From Rhynchospora pubera (lineage: Eukaryota > Streptophyta > Magnoliopsida > Poales > Cyperaceae), in NCBI GenBank assembly GCA_028095005.1, contig CM051460.1:73032676-73096675 (forward strand): 64,000 nt of DNA, in the 5' to 3' direction. The notes under the pieces are model-generated. The model had not been told where the DNA came from and ran no database searches. It saw only the letters and a program-made list of their open reading frames with translations. Both the position numbers and the translations under genes were made by a program. Shown piece after piece: positions 12,623-24,120 of this stretch; position 1 is the first letter of the stretch; each line of letters starts with the position of its first letter.

Positions 12623-13368
12623 CTGTCAAAAACTTTTCTTTATTTTCTATAATAATTTATTAAAAAATGTTAAAACATTAAAATGAATAAAAATAATATT
12701 GTTGCAGTTTATTTGATTATTCTAAAAATTCTCAGTATATATATCAGTATAAAATTGTGAGAATATTTTCGTTAAAAGATTAATTGATAGTTTTATTTTT
12801 TTTTTTGCTAGCTAATTTCTTTATTGTTTGAATAGATTATAAAAATAAAATGTATTAAAAAAAGTAAATATACTTTAAAAAATAAATTACCGTTATAATT
12901 TGAATTTTAATATAATTTTTTTAGAAAAACAATTTAAAAAAAGTATGTTTATGATGTTATTTTTTGTAATATTAAAAATTAAATTCGTGTTGTCGTGTCA
13001 TGTTTGTATTGTGTTTGTTTGTGTCGTGTTGCGTGTTAGTCGTGTCGAATCGTGTTAACTTTTTAAGATTGTCAACGCGACACGATAAGACGATCGTGTC
13101 GTGCCAATTTCGTACTCATGTTGTGTCGTGTCATACCAACACAATCGTATCGTATCATTTTGGAGAACCCTACATACAAATAAAATTGAACAATTTTAAA
13201 AATATTAATTATACATATATGTAAACATTATGTAAAATTACATTAAAATTAATTCATGTTACAAACAAAGTAAAGTAAAAAAATAAAATAAAACGAAAAA
13301 GGAAATATGGCCGATATTAAAAAACAAAGTAAAACGGCAGCGGCAAAAAAAAAAAAACCAGAAAAGTC

Positions 13369-13463
13369 CTATAGCGGCATTAGTATTGCCGCTATAGGCA
13401 AAATAAAATGAAAAAAAATATAAATCCAGTTGCACTATAGCGGCAATACTAGTGCCGCTATAG
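13369..13463. repeat. Paired GCGG hairpin repeats, right arm
   Basis: Mirror copy of the hairpin pair at 8463-8561, in reverse order, each with CTATAGCGGCA and TGCCGCTATAG arms. Confidence 0.9.
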
Positions 13464-13552
13464 CTGTGCTATTATTAAAAATAGCAGTACTCTGTTCTTT
13501 TTAAAAATGTTAGAGATATTTTTGTCTTTCATAAAAATTTTCCCCCATTGTC

Positions 13553-14270
13553 TAACTGTTTGTAAACTAATGTATAGAGTATTAAAAAATAAAAAAATAT
13601 ATATAGCTAATAAAACGAAAATAAATAGGTGGAGATGGAAGACGTTGCTCCCCACTAAAAATCCATGAATTGGTGACTTAACATACCATCTCCTCTTAAC
13701 CACTAAGCAACCTAACTCCGACTATGACCCCATTTCTTATCTTTTCCTTTACATTTCCTCTATCAAGCAATCGGCTATTGCTTGGCTCAAAAATAAATAA
13801 TTATAATAAAAGGCGGCAATTGATATTTAAGACAAAAAAACCAAATTCCTTTTTTTTCTTGTTTGAAATAGATGTTATAGACAAATGTCAATAAGCTTAA
13901 CAATTGAAATTCCACAAAGAAAATGTTTTGTGTAATCTAAATTGAGCGGAATATTTAATCATAGAACTTGGTCATGGTCTTGCAATACTTTTCTTTTTTT
14001 TTTTTTATCCTGTATGCAGGGCCATATGTTATAGACAAATTTAAAAATATTTCACCAGGTTTTTTAAATAGCATTACAAATTTATAATTTAATAGCCATA
14101 ACTATGACCAAGTATTGACCCCAGACCCTTATAAGAGAAGTATTTGACAATTAACATTTTTTATACAATTTTAATTGGTACTTTCCTAGTATCATTGTCA
14201 CACTAACCAAAATACTACCATTTCTTTGCCGAGTCAAAACACTCGATAAATTTAAAAAAAAAAACGCTCT
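13553..14270. other. AT-rich intergenic DNA
   Basis: No supported gene, RNA or repeat. The first 9 bases of the interval adjoin the right TSD of the foldback element. Confidence 0.6.
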
Positions 14271-14564
14271 TTAATGAAAGCATTCACTCGTAATTGTGTT
14301 GTATCGTTTTGCCGTAACTATTGTTTGGATATCAGCTAGGTTATCCGATACTTTGGAACATCAGTCGTACCCGTACGAACCTGGTACTGGTACTGTATCT
14401 GGTACGTACCGATACGGTCAATGGTCAATGGTCAATGTGTTGATATTAGTGTTTATGTCATTTATTTGTGTAAATCCAAGCCTTAACTAAACAAAATTAT
14501 GTTATACACATTATATTTTATAATATAATATAATATAATATAATTATAGATCAATAAAATATTC

Positions 14565-14624
<60 letters not shown>

Positions 14625-15019
14625 ACATATCGTGCATACTAATGTACGGAATCTTCGGTGCATACTGATCCGAATTCTTGGATCTGCTTCAAAATGACCG
14701 ATCCAAACCGTCCAATATGATCTCCTTGTTATAATCACCTTACCGACCAAATTATATATATTTTTTTGAAATTTTTAAGTATTTTTTTCAAATTTTCAAA
14801 AATCGCTAATCTTATTTTTTTCTGAACCGTTCAAAAATAGTTGTTTTTAAAAATCCGAAAAAATACTTAAAAATATCGAAAAAATGTAAAATTTGGTCGG
14901 CAAGGAGATTTCAATAGGGAGATCATATTGGACGGTTTGGATCGGTCATTTTGAAGCAGGTCAAAGAGTTCGGATCAGTATGCACCGAAGCTTCTGTACA
15001 TTAGTATGCACAATAGATT

Positions 15020-15095
<76 letters not shown>

Positions 15096-15296
15096 CTTCG
15101 TAACCATACCAGAAAATTTTTAAAATTTCCATACCGCCGTATCCGAATCGTACCGGATACAGTACTCTTACCAGTACCTATGCAACATAGGATGTCAGTA
15201 TATATTTTCTTAATTAAAGGTTGCTGTCAATAAATTTCTGTGATAGGTCGTAGGGATGATTATTGAAACAAAAAAAAAATTAATAATAATAATGCG
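14271..15296 (+). repeat. Tandem duplication unit A (carries a MITE)
   Basis: Unit A starts with ATGAAAGCATTCAC and TTTGGATATCA and ends with TCAGTATATATTTT, TCAATAAATTTCT and GGATGATTATT. The same landmarks occur in the same order in unit B (15297-18250). Apart from their insertions, the two units are diverged direct copies. Unit A is interrupted by the inverted-repeat element at about 14562-15093 and retains the site that a Helitron occupies in unit B. Confidence 0.75.
14562..15093. mobile_element. Inverted-repeat MITE with (TA)n(GA)n caps
   Basis: Arms of about 190 bp are complementary: GTGCATACTAATGTACGG, CGGTGCATACTGATCCGAA and TGACCGATCCAAACCGTC on the left, with their complements on the right (about 14920-15010). 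Both ends carry (TA)n next to (GA)n, in mirror orientation. No coding potential. The TSD is hidden in the TA tract. Confidence 0.85.
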
Positions 15297-18250
15297 CTTT
15301 ATGAAAGCATTCACGTAAACGTGTTTTTATCGTGTTGCCACAAGCATTATTTGGATATCATATCAGTATATCAAAAATAAAAAAATACTCCAATTTCAGG
15401 GGTATTATCTACAGTACACTTGCTGACATCATCGTGACGCCATCAGTCTGTCAGCGTACTCTTTTTTTTTTCTTCTGAGCCGTTCGATTATTTTGCTTGG
15501 ATCGTCTCTCTCCGATTAACGATATATCCTTCTTTATGCCTCCTCGACAAAAAGAACAAAAAAAGAAAAAAGAAAAGGGCGGACAGACCTAGGCGAAGGC
15601 GATTGAGGGAGGGAACGTGCGACGGCGACGGACTCGCCGGTCTTCCTCGCTTATGCTCGCCACACTCTCTCTCTTGCCTCCTACCTGTCAGCTTAAGCAG
15701 TGGGTGGTCGTTCAAACTGAATACAGAGGAAGAAATGATGGAATTGAAGGCCATGTGATTGGGTGCTATTGGTTAGTATTTAGCTTCCTTTTACTAATTT
15801 ATACTGAAACGATTTGTTTATTTCTTATCCATCTTCATCTTCTTGCTTCCATCGAGATAGGAGCTAACCCCATTGACTCTGGGTCTGGTGTACTCCCAGT
15901 AATTGATCACTTTTCTTATTTTATTTATTTATTATTATTTTTTTGCTATGTTCTACATCTTTTATGTGTGAAGTTTGAGCATTGTGGATCTTCACATAAA
16001 ATATTGCTGTAATTTTCAATTACAACCTGTAATTTAAATTTTTTTTTTTGTGGTGGCAGTGGCATAGATCATTTCCAAGCATCCAAGGCAGAACTGCTAG
16101 ATGGCCTGATAGCACTCTTTTTCCGTTGCTTTTTGTAATTTTGTTTCTTATTTATTTTATTTTGAAAATTCTAGGTTTTCTTTTCAATGTTGCATGGTTT
16201 GAAATTGTGTCATTATATGCTTCTTATTATTTTTTAACTGATAGGGTAGTTACAAAAAAGAATAAATGAATAATGTATATTTTATGGTGGCCGAGATGGG
16301 TTGATACACCTCTTTCTCCCATTACCATTTTCACAGCTGGATTTGTCATTGTGCTTAGATGACAAATGAGGTTTTTTGTTGGTTGATGAGATGCAGTTAT
16401 CAAGAACTTATGAAAAGTTTTTATCTATTTATTCTTCAATAATTTATTGTTTAGGTTCAAAATTTGTGCTGGTACCAGTGTGGTGGCACTATGTCCATTG
16501 AAGCAATTTAGCAAGGATTTGATAGAACAACTTTTTGTGTTCATACAAAATGATATTCAGGTTTTTTAAATCTAAAAGCTTACTACAAACCTTTAAATGA
16601 TTTGAAATCATAAATGCTAGATTCAACCTCTATTCATTGCTTCAGAAAGTCTTGCTCTGCTATTGTGAGTCATTTTACTGCTATATACCAAAAGTGCCTA
16701 TTGTATTTCTAGGTACATGTATGCGGTTGAGAAAAATTTGAGGCTAAAGTATAATATTAGAATAATTCAAGGGTTTGATGGTAAAATGTGAACAATGATC
16801 ATCTGCTGGTGTGTGATCTGAGGTAATTTAATTTAAAAATATCATTTGTATGCTTGCTTGATTTGTTTAAGTTTCCTTCTAGATTTATTTCTTTCAGATT
16901 ATGCTCAATGCCAGTAATTTGAATGACAAAATCTCCTTGGCAGGGTAGGAATTCATTATGAAGATAGCCTCCAAGGCACAAGGGTAAGAATTTGTCGTTG
17001 ATTCTCACAAGAGAAGATAAAGAAGCTACAGTATTATTTTCACTTATTCCGATTTTGATTATGCATTCTTTGTGTCCAATTTACTCCAAAAAAACTCTTT
17101 GATTTATATCTTCTATAGTATACAGATTGTTATATTTGTTAGCATTAGTATCTTTTGTTTTATTTTTTGTGGTGTATTTATCTCATGGCTGATCTCTACG
17201 TGGTTTTAGGTCAAGAGAGCTATGCCATTTCTTTCTCCAAAGAAAAATCAATGTAAGATTTTGGATAGATTATATATAATTTTTTTATTAAATTAAAATA
17301 ATAGGTTTGCCTTTGGAAAAAAAAGCTATACAATGTAAATTACATGTGACCACATGTGTTATTTTAACCTTTTTTATTGTCATAAAAGCAGTGTCAGGTA
17401 ACATTGTAAAGAAGCTCAGCACTCATAACTTATATTTTTAGCTTTATCATATATTATATTAAATATTATTGAGGTTGTTGTTGAATAAATTTCTGAACTT
17501 AAGACTGTTGCTCAAATATGTTGGATGTCTTATTTTATTAGGATTTCAGTTTTACCCTTGCTACATTTCTTGAGCTATTTGATGTTAAATTATTCTATAG
17601 GTATAGTTTCTTGAACAATGTTGTTGATCACAAAGTCTACAAAAGAGTCCTTGAGAATGTATAGATAAATCATATGGGTGTCATGAATAAGTTGACTGCT
17701 AGCTTCTTTACTGGTGATTTTTTTTGTATCATTCCATGCCAATCAAATTTCAATTAAAAAGGAGTACCGAGTAATATTATATAATGTAGCTCAACACTTA
17801 TATTTTTATTCAATTACATCTTTTCATATTTTAGACTGTTGTTCGATAAATATTTAGACTTAAGATCGTTGTTGAAGCGTTAGTCATCAATTTTTTTTAA
17901 GTTTTTTATTTTGCCTTTGATGCATTTGTTAATTATCTGATTAAAAAATGCTTTTAGGTATAGTTTCTCATATAATATTGTTGCTCAAAAGATTTAGAAA
18001 AGAGTCCTTAAAAATATATAGATAAAATCACATTCTTTGTATCCATCATCAACCTCATACCATCTTTAAGATGCTGCATAACTAAAATAACAACTATCAT
18101 CGTAATTGTAATTACCATTTATGTCAGGCCTAAAACATTCTTTATCGCGCGAAGCGCGTAACATCAGCTAGTATTTATAAATGTTGCTATCAATAAATTT
18201 CTCAGATAGGTCATACTGATACGGATGATTATTCAAACAAAAAGGAGAAC
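15297..18250 (+). repeat. Tandem duplication unit B (carries a Helitron)
   Basis: Second copy of the unit described at 14271-15296. It is split at CAGTATA|TATTT by the element 15371-18171; the sequence resumes with TCAATAAATTTCT and GGATGATTATT. Confidence 0.7.
15371..18171 (+). mobile_element. Non-autonomous Helitron, 2801 bp
   Basis: The 5' end is TC (15371) after a host A. The 3' end is CTAG (18168-18171) before a host T, with a hairpin CGCGC-GAA-GCGCG at 18146-18158, nine bases upstream of CTAGT. These are the hallmarks of Helitrons. The unoccupied site is preserved in unit A (CAGTATATATTTT at about 15192). No Rep/helicase is visible. Exon-like text occurs near the 5' end: around 15650-15770 a plus-strand frame contains CQLKQWVVVQTEYRGRNDG, and the opposite strand could read MAFNSIISSSVFSLNDH. 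I cannot assign either to a family. The rest (16300-18140) is AT-rich without genes. Confidence 0.8.
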
Positions 18251-18955
18251 AAAATAACGAAAGGAAGTTTGATTGGACGCTCCACTTTAATTATCGCGCT
18301 CAAACTATTACAAATGAAAAAACAATACAACAAAAACCCATTTGCAATGACAGTCCGAAATCAAATTAGCCGTACTTGATGTGACAATGATTGTGTACCA
18401 CGTTTGTGCAAATGACAATTATCCACATACAATACAAGTAGAATTAGCGCTAAAGTAAGATTCCATATATTTAAAAGCACTTTGGATCCCCTCTGGCGGG
18501 TTCATAGCATCTCTCTATCCAACAAGTCACTGACACTCTACAAATCGCGTCTTCATTTTTTTTCCCCTAGGTTGCTAATTTAATTTTACGGTTTTTGGTT
18601 GTGATGGCACACTGCATGATGTTAATTATCAAAATAATTAAATTGAGAAACACACAGAAAATAAATTATTGCATGACGTAAAATCATCCAATTAAAAATT
18701 AGATATCAAAAGATGATGATTGTTGATGAGGAAAGTGAGGTGGTTGCTGAACCTCCGACCTCTTTTCTTCGACTCTAACCAAACATGGCTTCCACTTATA
18801 TTTTTAAAGACAAAATAGTACGGTTTGCTCCTTGCAACTTTATGATTTTGCACGAATCTTGTCCTTATCCTTTTGGAAATTTTCTTGGTGTGAAATGTTC
18901 CTAATTTTTAGGACAAATAGCATAGCTGGTTGCGAATCTTTTACAGGAGACACCT
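18251..18955. other. AT-rich intergenic DNA
   Basis: No supported gene or repeat. Confidence 0.55.
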
Positions 18956-19262
18956 TCTTGTATTTTTTGTATGTAATATAAAAAGGTAGATTATATTAGA
19001 ATTATTTTTTTGTGATAAATTGAATTGTTTTATTAATTTAAATTAAAACCGTATATACATTTTCACTACTAAGATAAAATCATAAATTAAACATGGTACA
19101 AATGAAAATCTTGTATTTTTTGTATGTAATATAAAAAAGGTAGATTATATTAGAATTTTTTTTGTGATAAATTGAATTGTTTTATTAATTTAAATTAAAA
19201 CCGTATATACATTTTCACTACTAAGATAAAATCATAAATTAAACATGGTACAAATGAAAATT
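18956..19262 (+). repeat. Tandem duplication, about 153 bp x 2
   Basis: Two nearly identical units, each beginning TCTTGTATTTTTTGTATGT and ending AAACATGGTACAAATGAAAA, follow each other directly. They differ by one or two indels only, so the duplication looks recent. Confidence 0.9.
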
Positions 19263-20757
19263 AGTTTTCTGTAATCAATTAAGCGAAAAAGATTAGATGG
19301 AGTTGACTCTTAAAAGTTAAAACTGAACGGAACCAACCTTGTCGACAGACTCTTGCATCGCCGACCCCTCAATTAAAGCTCCAATTCAACCCCTACTAAA
19401 ATAAGATTCTGAATATTTTTTATAGAATAACAATTTCGCAACCGTCAATCTTTATGTTTGAATTGATAGCTACAAAATGTGATTCTCAATGATGCACCGC
19501 TCCTGAATAGTAACTTTTAAAACCGTTTTATTTTATTTTTGCTTTATCTCCTTCACGGGTACCAACTACTGCTAATTATCAATAAAAAATTGATGCTATG
19601 GGTTGTTAGACAAACTAACCTTAACATACCTTGGTGTACTGATCTAAATACGATATACCGGGACCATGCATATTTATTAAAAACAGTAACTCGGCAATTT
19701 TGCCAATATAACCATATGTTTACTGCAATTTTTATGACTCCTAATTAAGCATAAGAATTATTTTTATTCTCTATGAATTATAACTTTTGGGAAGTTCTGT
19801 GGTGCTTTTCAGATTAAAAAAAAAATCATTTACTTCGAGTTTCTTTTTGAAAATTTGAATCTAAATTTGAATTATAGTTAAATCTAATTTATTTCTCGTA
19901 TCAAAATCCCATTGCCAATCGGATTTTTAAAATTTTCATATTTTTTAACTATTTTTTGGGATTTTTAGAAAAGCTTTGATCAAGTTACTTATAGACTATT
20001 CAATAATAGAGATTTTTTTAAAAAAATATTAAAATATTAGTTAAAATCTGAAAACAAAAAAATATAAATTATGGTTGGAAATAAGATTTCAATATGAATA
20101 ACAAATTTAATTGTTCAGAACGGTAGTTTGAGACTTGAATTTCATTTTATCAATACAAATGTAGGAGCTAGAATCCTATTTTTCGTCAAAAAAGAGACTT
20201 GAATTTCAAAAAAGTAACCCGAAGTAAAAAGCTCTGTCTCACTTTTCAATTCTACATCACAACAATTTTTTTTTTTTAAAAAAAAAACTTACATAAGGAT
20301 AACAATTTGTACTCCTTAGCTGCAATGGGGAAAACAGACCTGATGAAATGAATGTGTTATGTGTAGAGGGAAACAAATGGAAGCATAGCTATTGGCGCAA
20401 AATGCGGAATTGAAGAGCTATTGCCTAATTCAGAGGTGTGTTGTCCATTTTGGTCCCTATGTGCTCTTCTAGGAAATATTAAATGTGAAGTTTAGTGCAC
20501 CATCGTTAACCTTCTGATATTTTGTGTCAATTTGAGTGTGGAAATTTGGTATATCCAGAATTTGTATTTTCTTTCTAACAAATTTTAATTTGAAAATAAT
20601 TATGGAATTTGCCGACATTCATTGATAAAAACAGTACAATAAAAGATATTGTAAGTATTGACTTTTTTTTTTATGTTATGAAAATGACTTCATATTGCAT
20701 GGTCCGACATTCATTGATAAAAAAACAGTTTCACTAAAACTTCAGTGATAAATTCAA
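19263..20757. other. AT-rich intergenic DNA
   Basis: No supported gene. GTCCGACATTCATTGATAAA-like words occur twice (about 20613 and 20702), a short local repeat. Confidence 0.5.
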
Positions 20758-20760
20758 TAA

Positions 20761-20914
20761 GGGGCTGTTTGGATCGCTTAGGAAAGATTAATAGTTTATT
20801 CTTAGGCGGAAAACATTGGGAAGTGTGTAATTTTGTAAAGTTTAAATGGTTAGGAATAAATTTTCGTCCGGAATTTGCTATTCTTGCTTATTCCTTACCC
20901 ATCCAAACAGCCCC
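20761..20914. mobile_element. Tourist/PIF-Harbinger MITE, 154 bp
   Basis: Terminal inverted repeats GGGGCTGTTTGGAT and ATCCAAACAGCCCC are flanked by TAA on both sides (20758-20760 and 20915-20917), the target-site duplication expected of PIF/Harbinger elements. No coding content. Confidence 0.9.
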
Positions 20915-20917
20915 TAA

Positions 20918-23637
20918 GTTATTTTTGTTTCTCATTCTTTAATATTAAATTTAGGAATAAATTTTGTGAAAAGTTCTTCTTTTTATGTTGTTACACCATT
21001 CCTTGAAAGTTGAAATTAACCACTTCCAAAGTTTGCACGTAATGACTATGAGGACTCATTTTATTTCATTGAAACGAAAATATTCATAAAGTGGCTCCAA
21101 AATTATATTAGATTATCAAATGTTACGTGTTTATACATAACAATACGCATTTGTATGATTTATATATTTATTTGTTCATCTTAAGTAAACTTATGAACAA
21201 ATGATGTGATATTAATTTATTTCAAAAAAAAATCCAAGATAGTAAGAAAGAGAAGTTAAAGAGAAATTAAAAAGATTCTATAAAGTTGAAGTTCATGAAT
21301 AAAATTTAAGCGCAAAAGCATGAATCAATGAATATAAGAAAAAAAATTGTAATAAAACAATTAGTAGACAGATTGGGGGATCGTTATTTAGAGACTGTTA
21401 AATTATTTATTTAAATGATCATTAATAAATTAATATATTTTTCTTACAAAATTCATAATAATTGACTAACATCTTTGGCCAAACTAATTTTTTCTATCAA
21501 GTTTATGATATCATCAAATCCATCATCTTTACAAATCTCAGTAAGGTTTAAACAATTCACCCGTCAAAAGTCCAAAGTGTAAAGAGTAATCTCATCCCGC
21601 AAAACAACACAAGGCTTACACTATACAGACACAGAAAATCCTTCTCAAGCATTGCTCTTTAAATTTTCCTTTCTATTTTTGAGGGGAGTAAATTAAGCAG
21701 TTAAAAATGGTAATTTGCAACGAAGGTCCCGTCCGCATAAAGCAATCAAAGAGACAGCGCTCGAGTGCGCAGACAAGATCCGATATCCGTACACAAGATT
21801 CTCCCCACGCACCTAATCTATGATCTGACGGTCAATTTTGGACATATGTTAAATCACGGCCGTAAATTCTGAGTATTTCATCCTCTTATGTGTTTTCCTT
21901 TGCGCTATACACCGTATCTCTGGTACACGTGGCATGTATAGGCGGAGACATAACGGTTCTCACGAGTGCGACCGGCGTAAACGCACATATATCCCTTGTG
22001 ACGACAATAATGAGAATTATTCAAATGCACCCCTCAATGTATTAAAATTTAAAATTAGTTATGTACTAATGTTTATGCCTATTTTTCTTTGCAGAAACCG
22101 CAAAATTTAAAGTTTGTTTTATCTGTTTATAACTTTAGCAGTCATGTTGTACCTATTTTAATTTATTGAAGTTGAATATTATTTTCAAAAAATAAAATTT
22201 CTGCACCGGATTTTTTAAAAAAAATTGTTCTAAATTCTAATAGAATAATATAATATTCAACAAGAAAATTACTTAGGATTTTAAAGATGAGAAATATTGT
22301 TCTAATTATAGCTGCATGTTAAGAGAGGAAAGAACATGTCATAACCCTTTGGTTTTGACGATGTATTATGTATGTCACGCGTGGACCTTATCTTATTATT
22401 ATCCATAAAATTACAAATTTGCATTAGCCGTTATTGTTGGCAAGGCTGTATTCAGGAATATTTGTAGGACCAGTTAAGAAATTTATTTTGTTAGTTTACC
22501 CCTATTGTGGTATAGTATGCGTATATAAATTATTATATCCTATGTAACTGAAGTTCGAAAAGATTACGTAAAATATAATATTATATATAAATTTATTTAG
22601 TAGCCTCTCGAAAGCTCAACCCACCTTTAAATTAATAATATGTAAGTTTGCATAGAAACCTCCAAAATCATTATCTCGTCAAATTCAAACTGCTTACAAT
22701 TATACAATATTAATCGTAAAATCGCCTGCTACACGTATAACAATTTTTTTCCCTATATCAGACATTATGCACCTAAAATGATTTTACGAAACATGCAGTG
22801 ATAATGGAAAAAAAATAGATACATCAAAATTATTCAATTTTCTTTTCAAATGATAGTAAAAGAAATTTGAACTCACAACAAAATAGATAACAAACGTTGA
22901 AAAGAAATTTAAAATTGGATTAGTTTTTATTGCGCTCTGCTTTGCCACAACAACTATTATAAAATACAAAAAGTTTTGACTATTCACAAAGTAAAAAAAA
23001 TGAGATCGTTCAGGAAATTTCTTCTCTTGAGAAATAATAATTAACCTTAAATACTCCTTTGAGGAGATTTTAGTGTCATATTATATTATAAAATGTCTTA
23101 TAAAAATACATATCTTTTACGTAATTATATTATGGGGGGAACATTCTCTCGAGAGAAAACACATTTAAAATTTTGACTGGAAATTTCTTAGAGAATTACC
23201 AATTATATATACTGGTAGAGGACTTTTGTGTGGTAGAAAAAAAATATGTTTATCCAAAGTAGGTAAGGTCAGAAAAAGGGACTCAGCTAACTGTAATAGA
23301 TAAAATATTTACCAACTGCAATTGATAAATATAGTTAATATTCTCGGAATGATTGTTAGATTGTTCTGATAAGAATATATTTAACAACAATTCGTTCTTT
23401 AATCTATATCTTTGCAATAAAAAAAAAAGATAATATTTTGCAACAGAAAAGTGTCTCCACATTAAAGTTGATTTAATTTCTTACAGGCCTATAAAACACA
23501 GCAGTAGTTGAACATAAATAACTAGAAAGAGACCGCAGAAAAATTAAATAAGAAGCGAATATCGAGGGGGAAAGTGCAAAAGTCGCATTTGTGTTCTGAC
23601 AAAAAAAAAATATAAAAAAGTTCAAACAGGCAAGACA
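20918..23637. other. Intergenic DNA
   Basis: Mostly AT-rich. 21720-22010 is less AT-rich and promoter-like, with ACACGTGGCA (about 21928), but no gene follows it. No gene, RNA or element boundary can be supported. Confidence 0.5.
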
Positions 23638-23646
23638 GGTTCCGTT

Positions 23647-23838
23647 AAATTGAGATCCGCTGCCGCGCGACACAGCGTGTCGCGCGGTATGCTGGCCGTT
23701 TGATTAAGATCCAATGGACAAGGGAGCCTCGTGCATGTAACCTAGATTGGTAGGCCTGTAAAAAATGAACCGTCCGATCAAGATCAGACGGCTCGTAGTG
23801 CGCGACACGCGGTGTAGCGCAACAGCGAATCCGGATTG
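23647..23838. mobile_element. CpG-rich MULE-type MITE with 9-bp TSD, upstream of the HVA22-like gene
   Basis: GGTTCCGTT occurs at 23638-23646 and 23839-23847 as a perfect 9-bp TSD. The ends are inverted: GATCCGCTG with GCGCGACAC on the left, and the complement of GGATTCGCTG with its GTGTCGCGC on the right. Each arm contains GCGCGACAC-type palindromic words, the densest CpG cluster nearby. It sits about 150 bp upstream of the likely transcription start of the next gene. Confidence 0.8.
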
Positions 23839-23849
23839 GGTTCCGTTGT

Positions 23850-24120
23850 TTGAAGAGAGAGAGAGAGAGAGAGAGAGAGCAAGAAGGGGCCTTAAATACC
23901 TCACCTAGTCGCCGGACTGCTTCTCCATTCCTTTCTCTCTCTTTAAATACCCTTACAAAAGCACAACAAAGATTTAATAAAAAAATTAAAGAGAGAGAGA
24001 GAGAAAGAGAAAGGAGCTGACCTTCATTTCGTACTCTCAAAGGCATCCATCCATCCGATCGGGTGTTTTTCTCTCTTCAATCGATACCTTTCTTCTTCGC
24101 CATTGTTCGCCTTCCGAAAG
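23850..24120 (+). promoter_or_regulatory. Promoter and non-coding first exon of the HVA22-like gene
   Basis: (GA)n tracts at 23857-23880 and 23988-24010 flank a CT/GA-rich leader that ends CTTCCGAAAG|GT at 24120/24121. That is a good donor, and the next exon starts at 24985 just before the ATG. A leader intron of about 860 bp is inferred. Tracts of this kind are common in plant core promoters. I see no convincing TATA box. Confidence 0.55.

Larger units (their letters stand above)
8379..13543. mobile_element. Giant MULE-type foldback element with 9-bp TSD, interrupted by a second element
   Basis: The flanks are CCCATTGTC at 8370-8378 and again at 13544-13552, a perfect 9-bp TSD as expected of Mutator-like elements. 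The ends are mirror images: GGAAAATTTTTAT on the left and its complement on the right. The two arms stay complementary almost to the centre. The left arm is 8379-8715 plus 11843 to about 12480; the right arm is about 12560-13543. The inner parts of both arms are rich in CACGA/TCGTG words, for example CGACACAACACGAG against its complement. Removing the nested element (about 8716-11840) leaves an almost perfect 2-kb palindrome. No transposase frame is visible, so it must be non-autonomous. Confidence 0.85.

Noticed and set aside
15006..15123. Open frames reading Ser-Leu and Tyr-Ile repeats
   Set aside because: They are translations of the (TC)n(TA)n microsatellite at the edge of a MITE.
15488..15754. 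88-codon minus-strand frame starting MAFNSIISSSVF inside the Helitron as a chloroplast protein
   Set aside because: The start resembles a transit peptide, but the continuation is low-complexity and no mature domain follows.
21720..22010. Promoter-like, less AT-rich patch with ACACGTGGCA
   Set aside because: No coding region follows on either strand, so I do not annotate a promoter.
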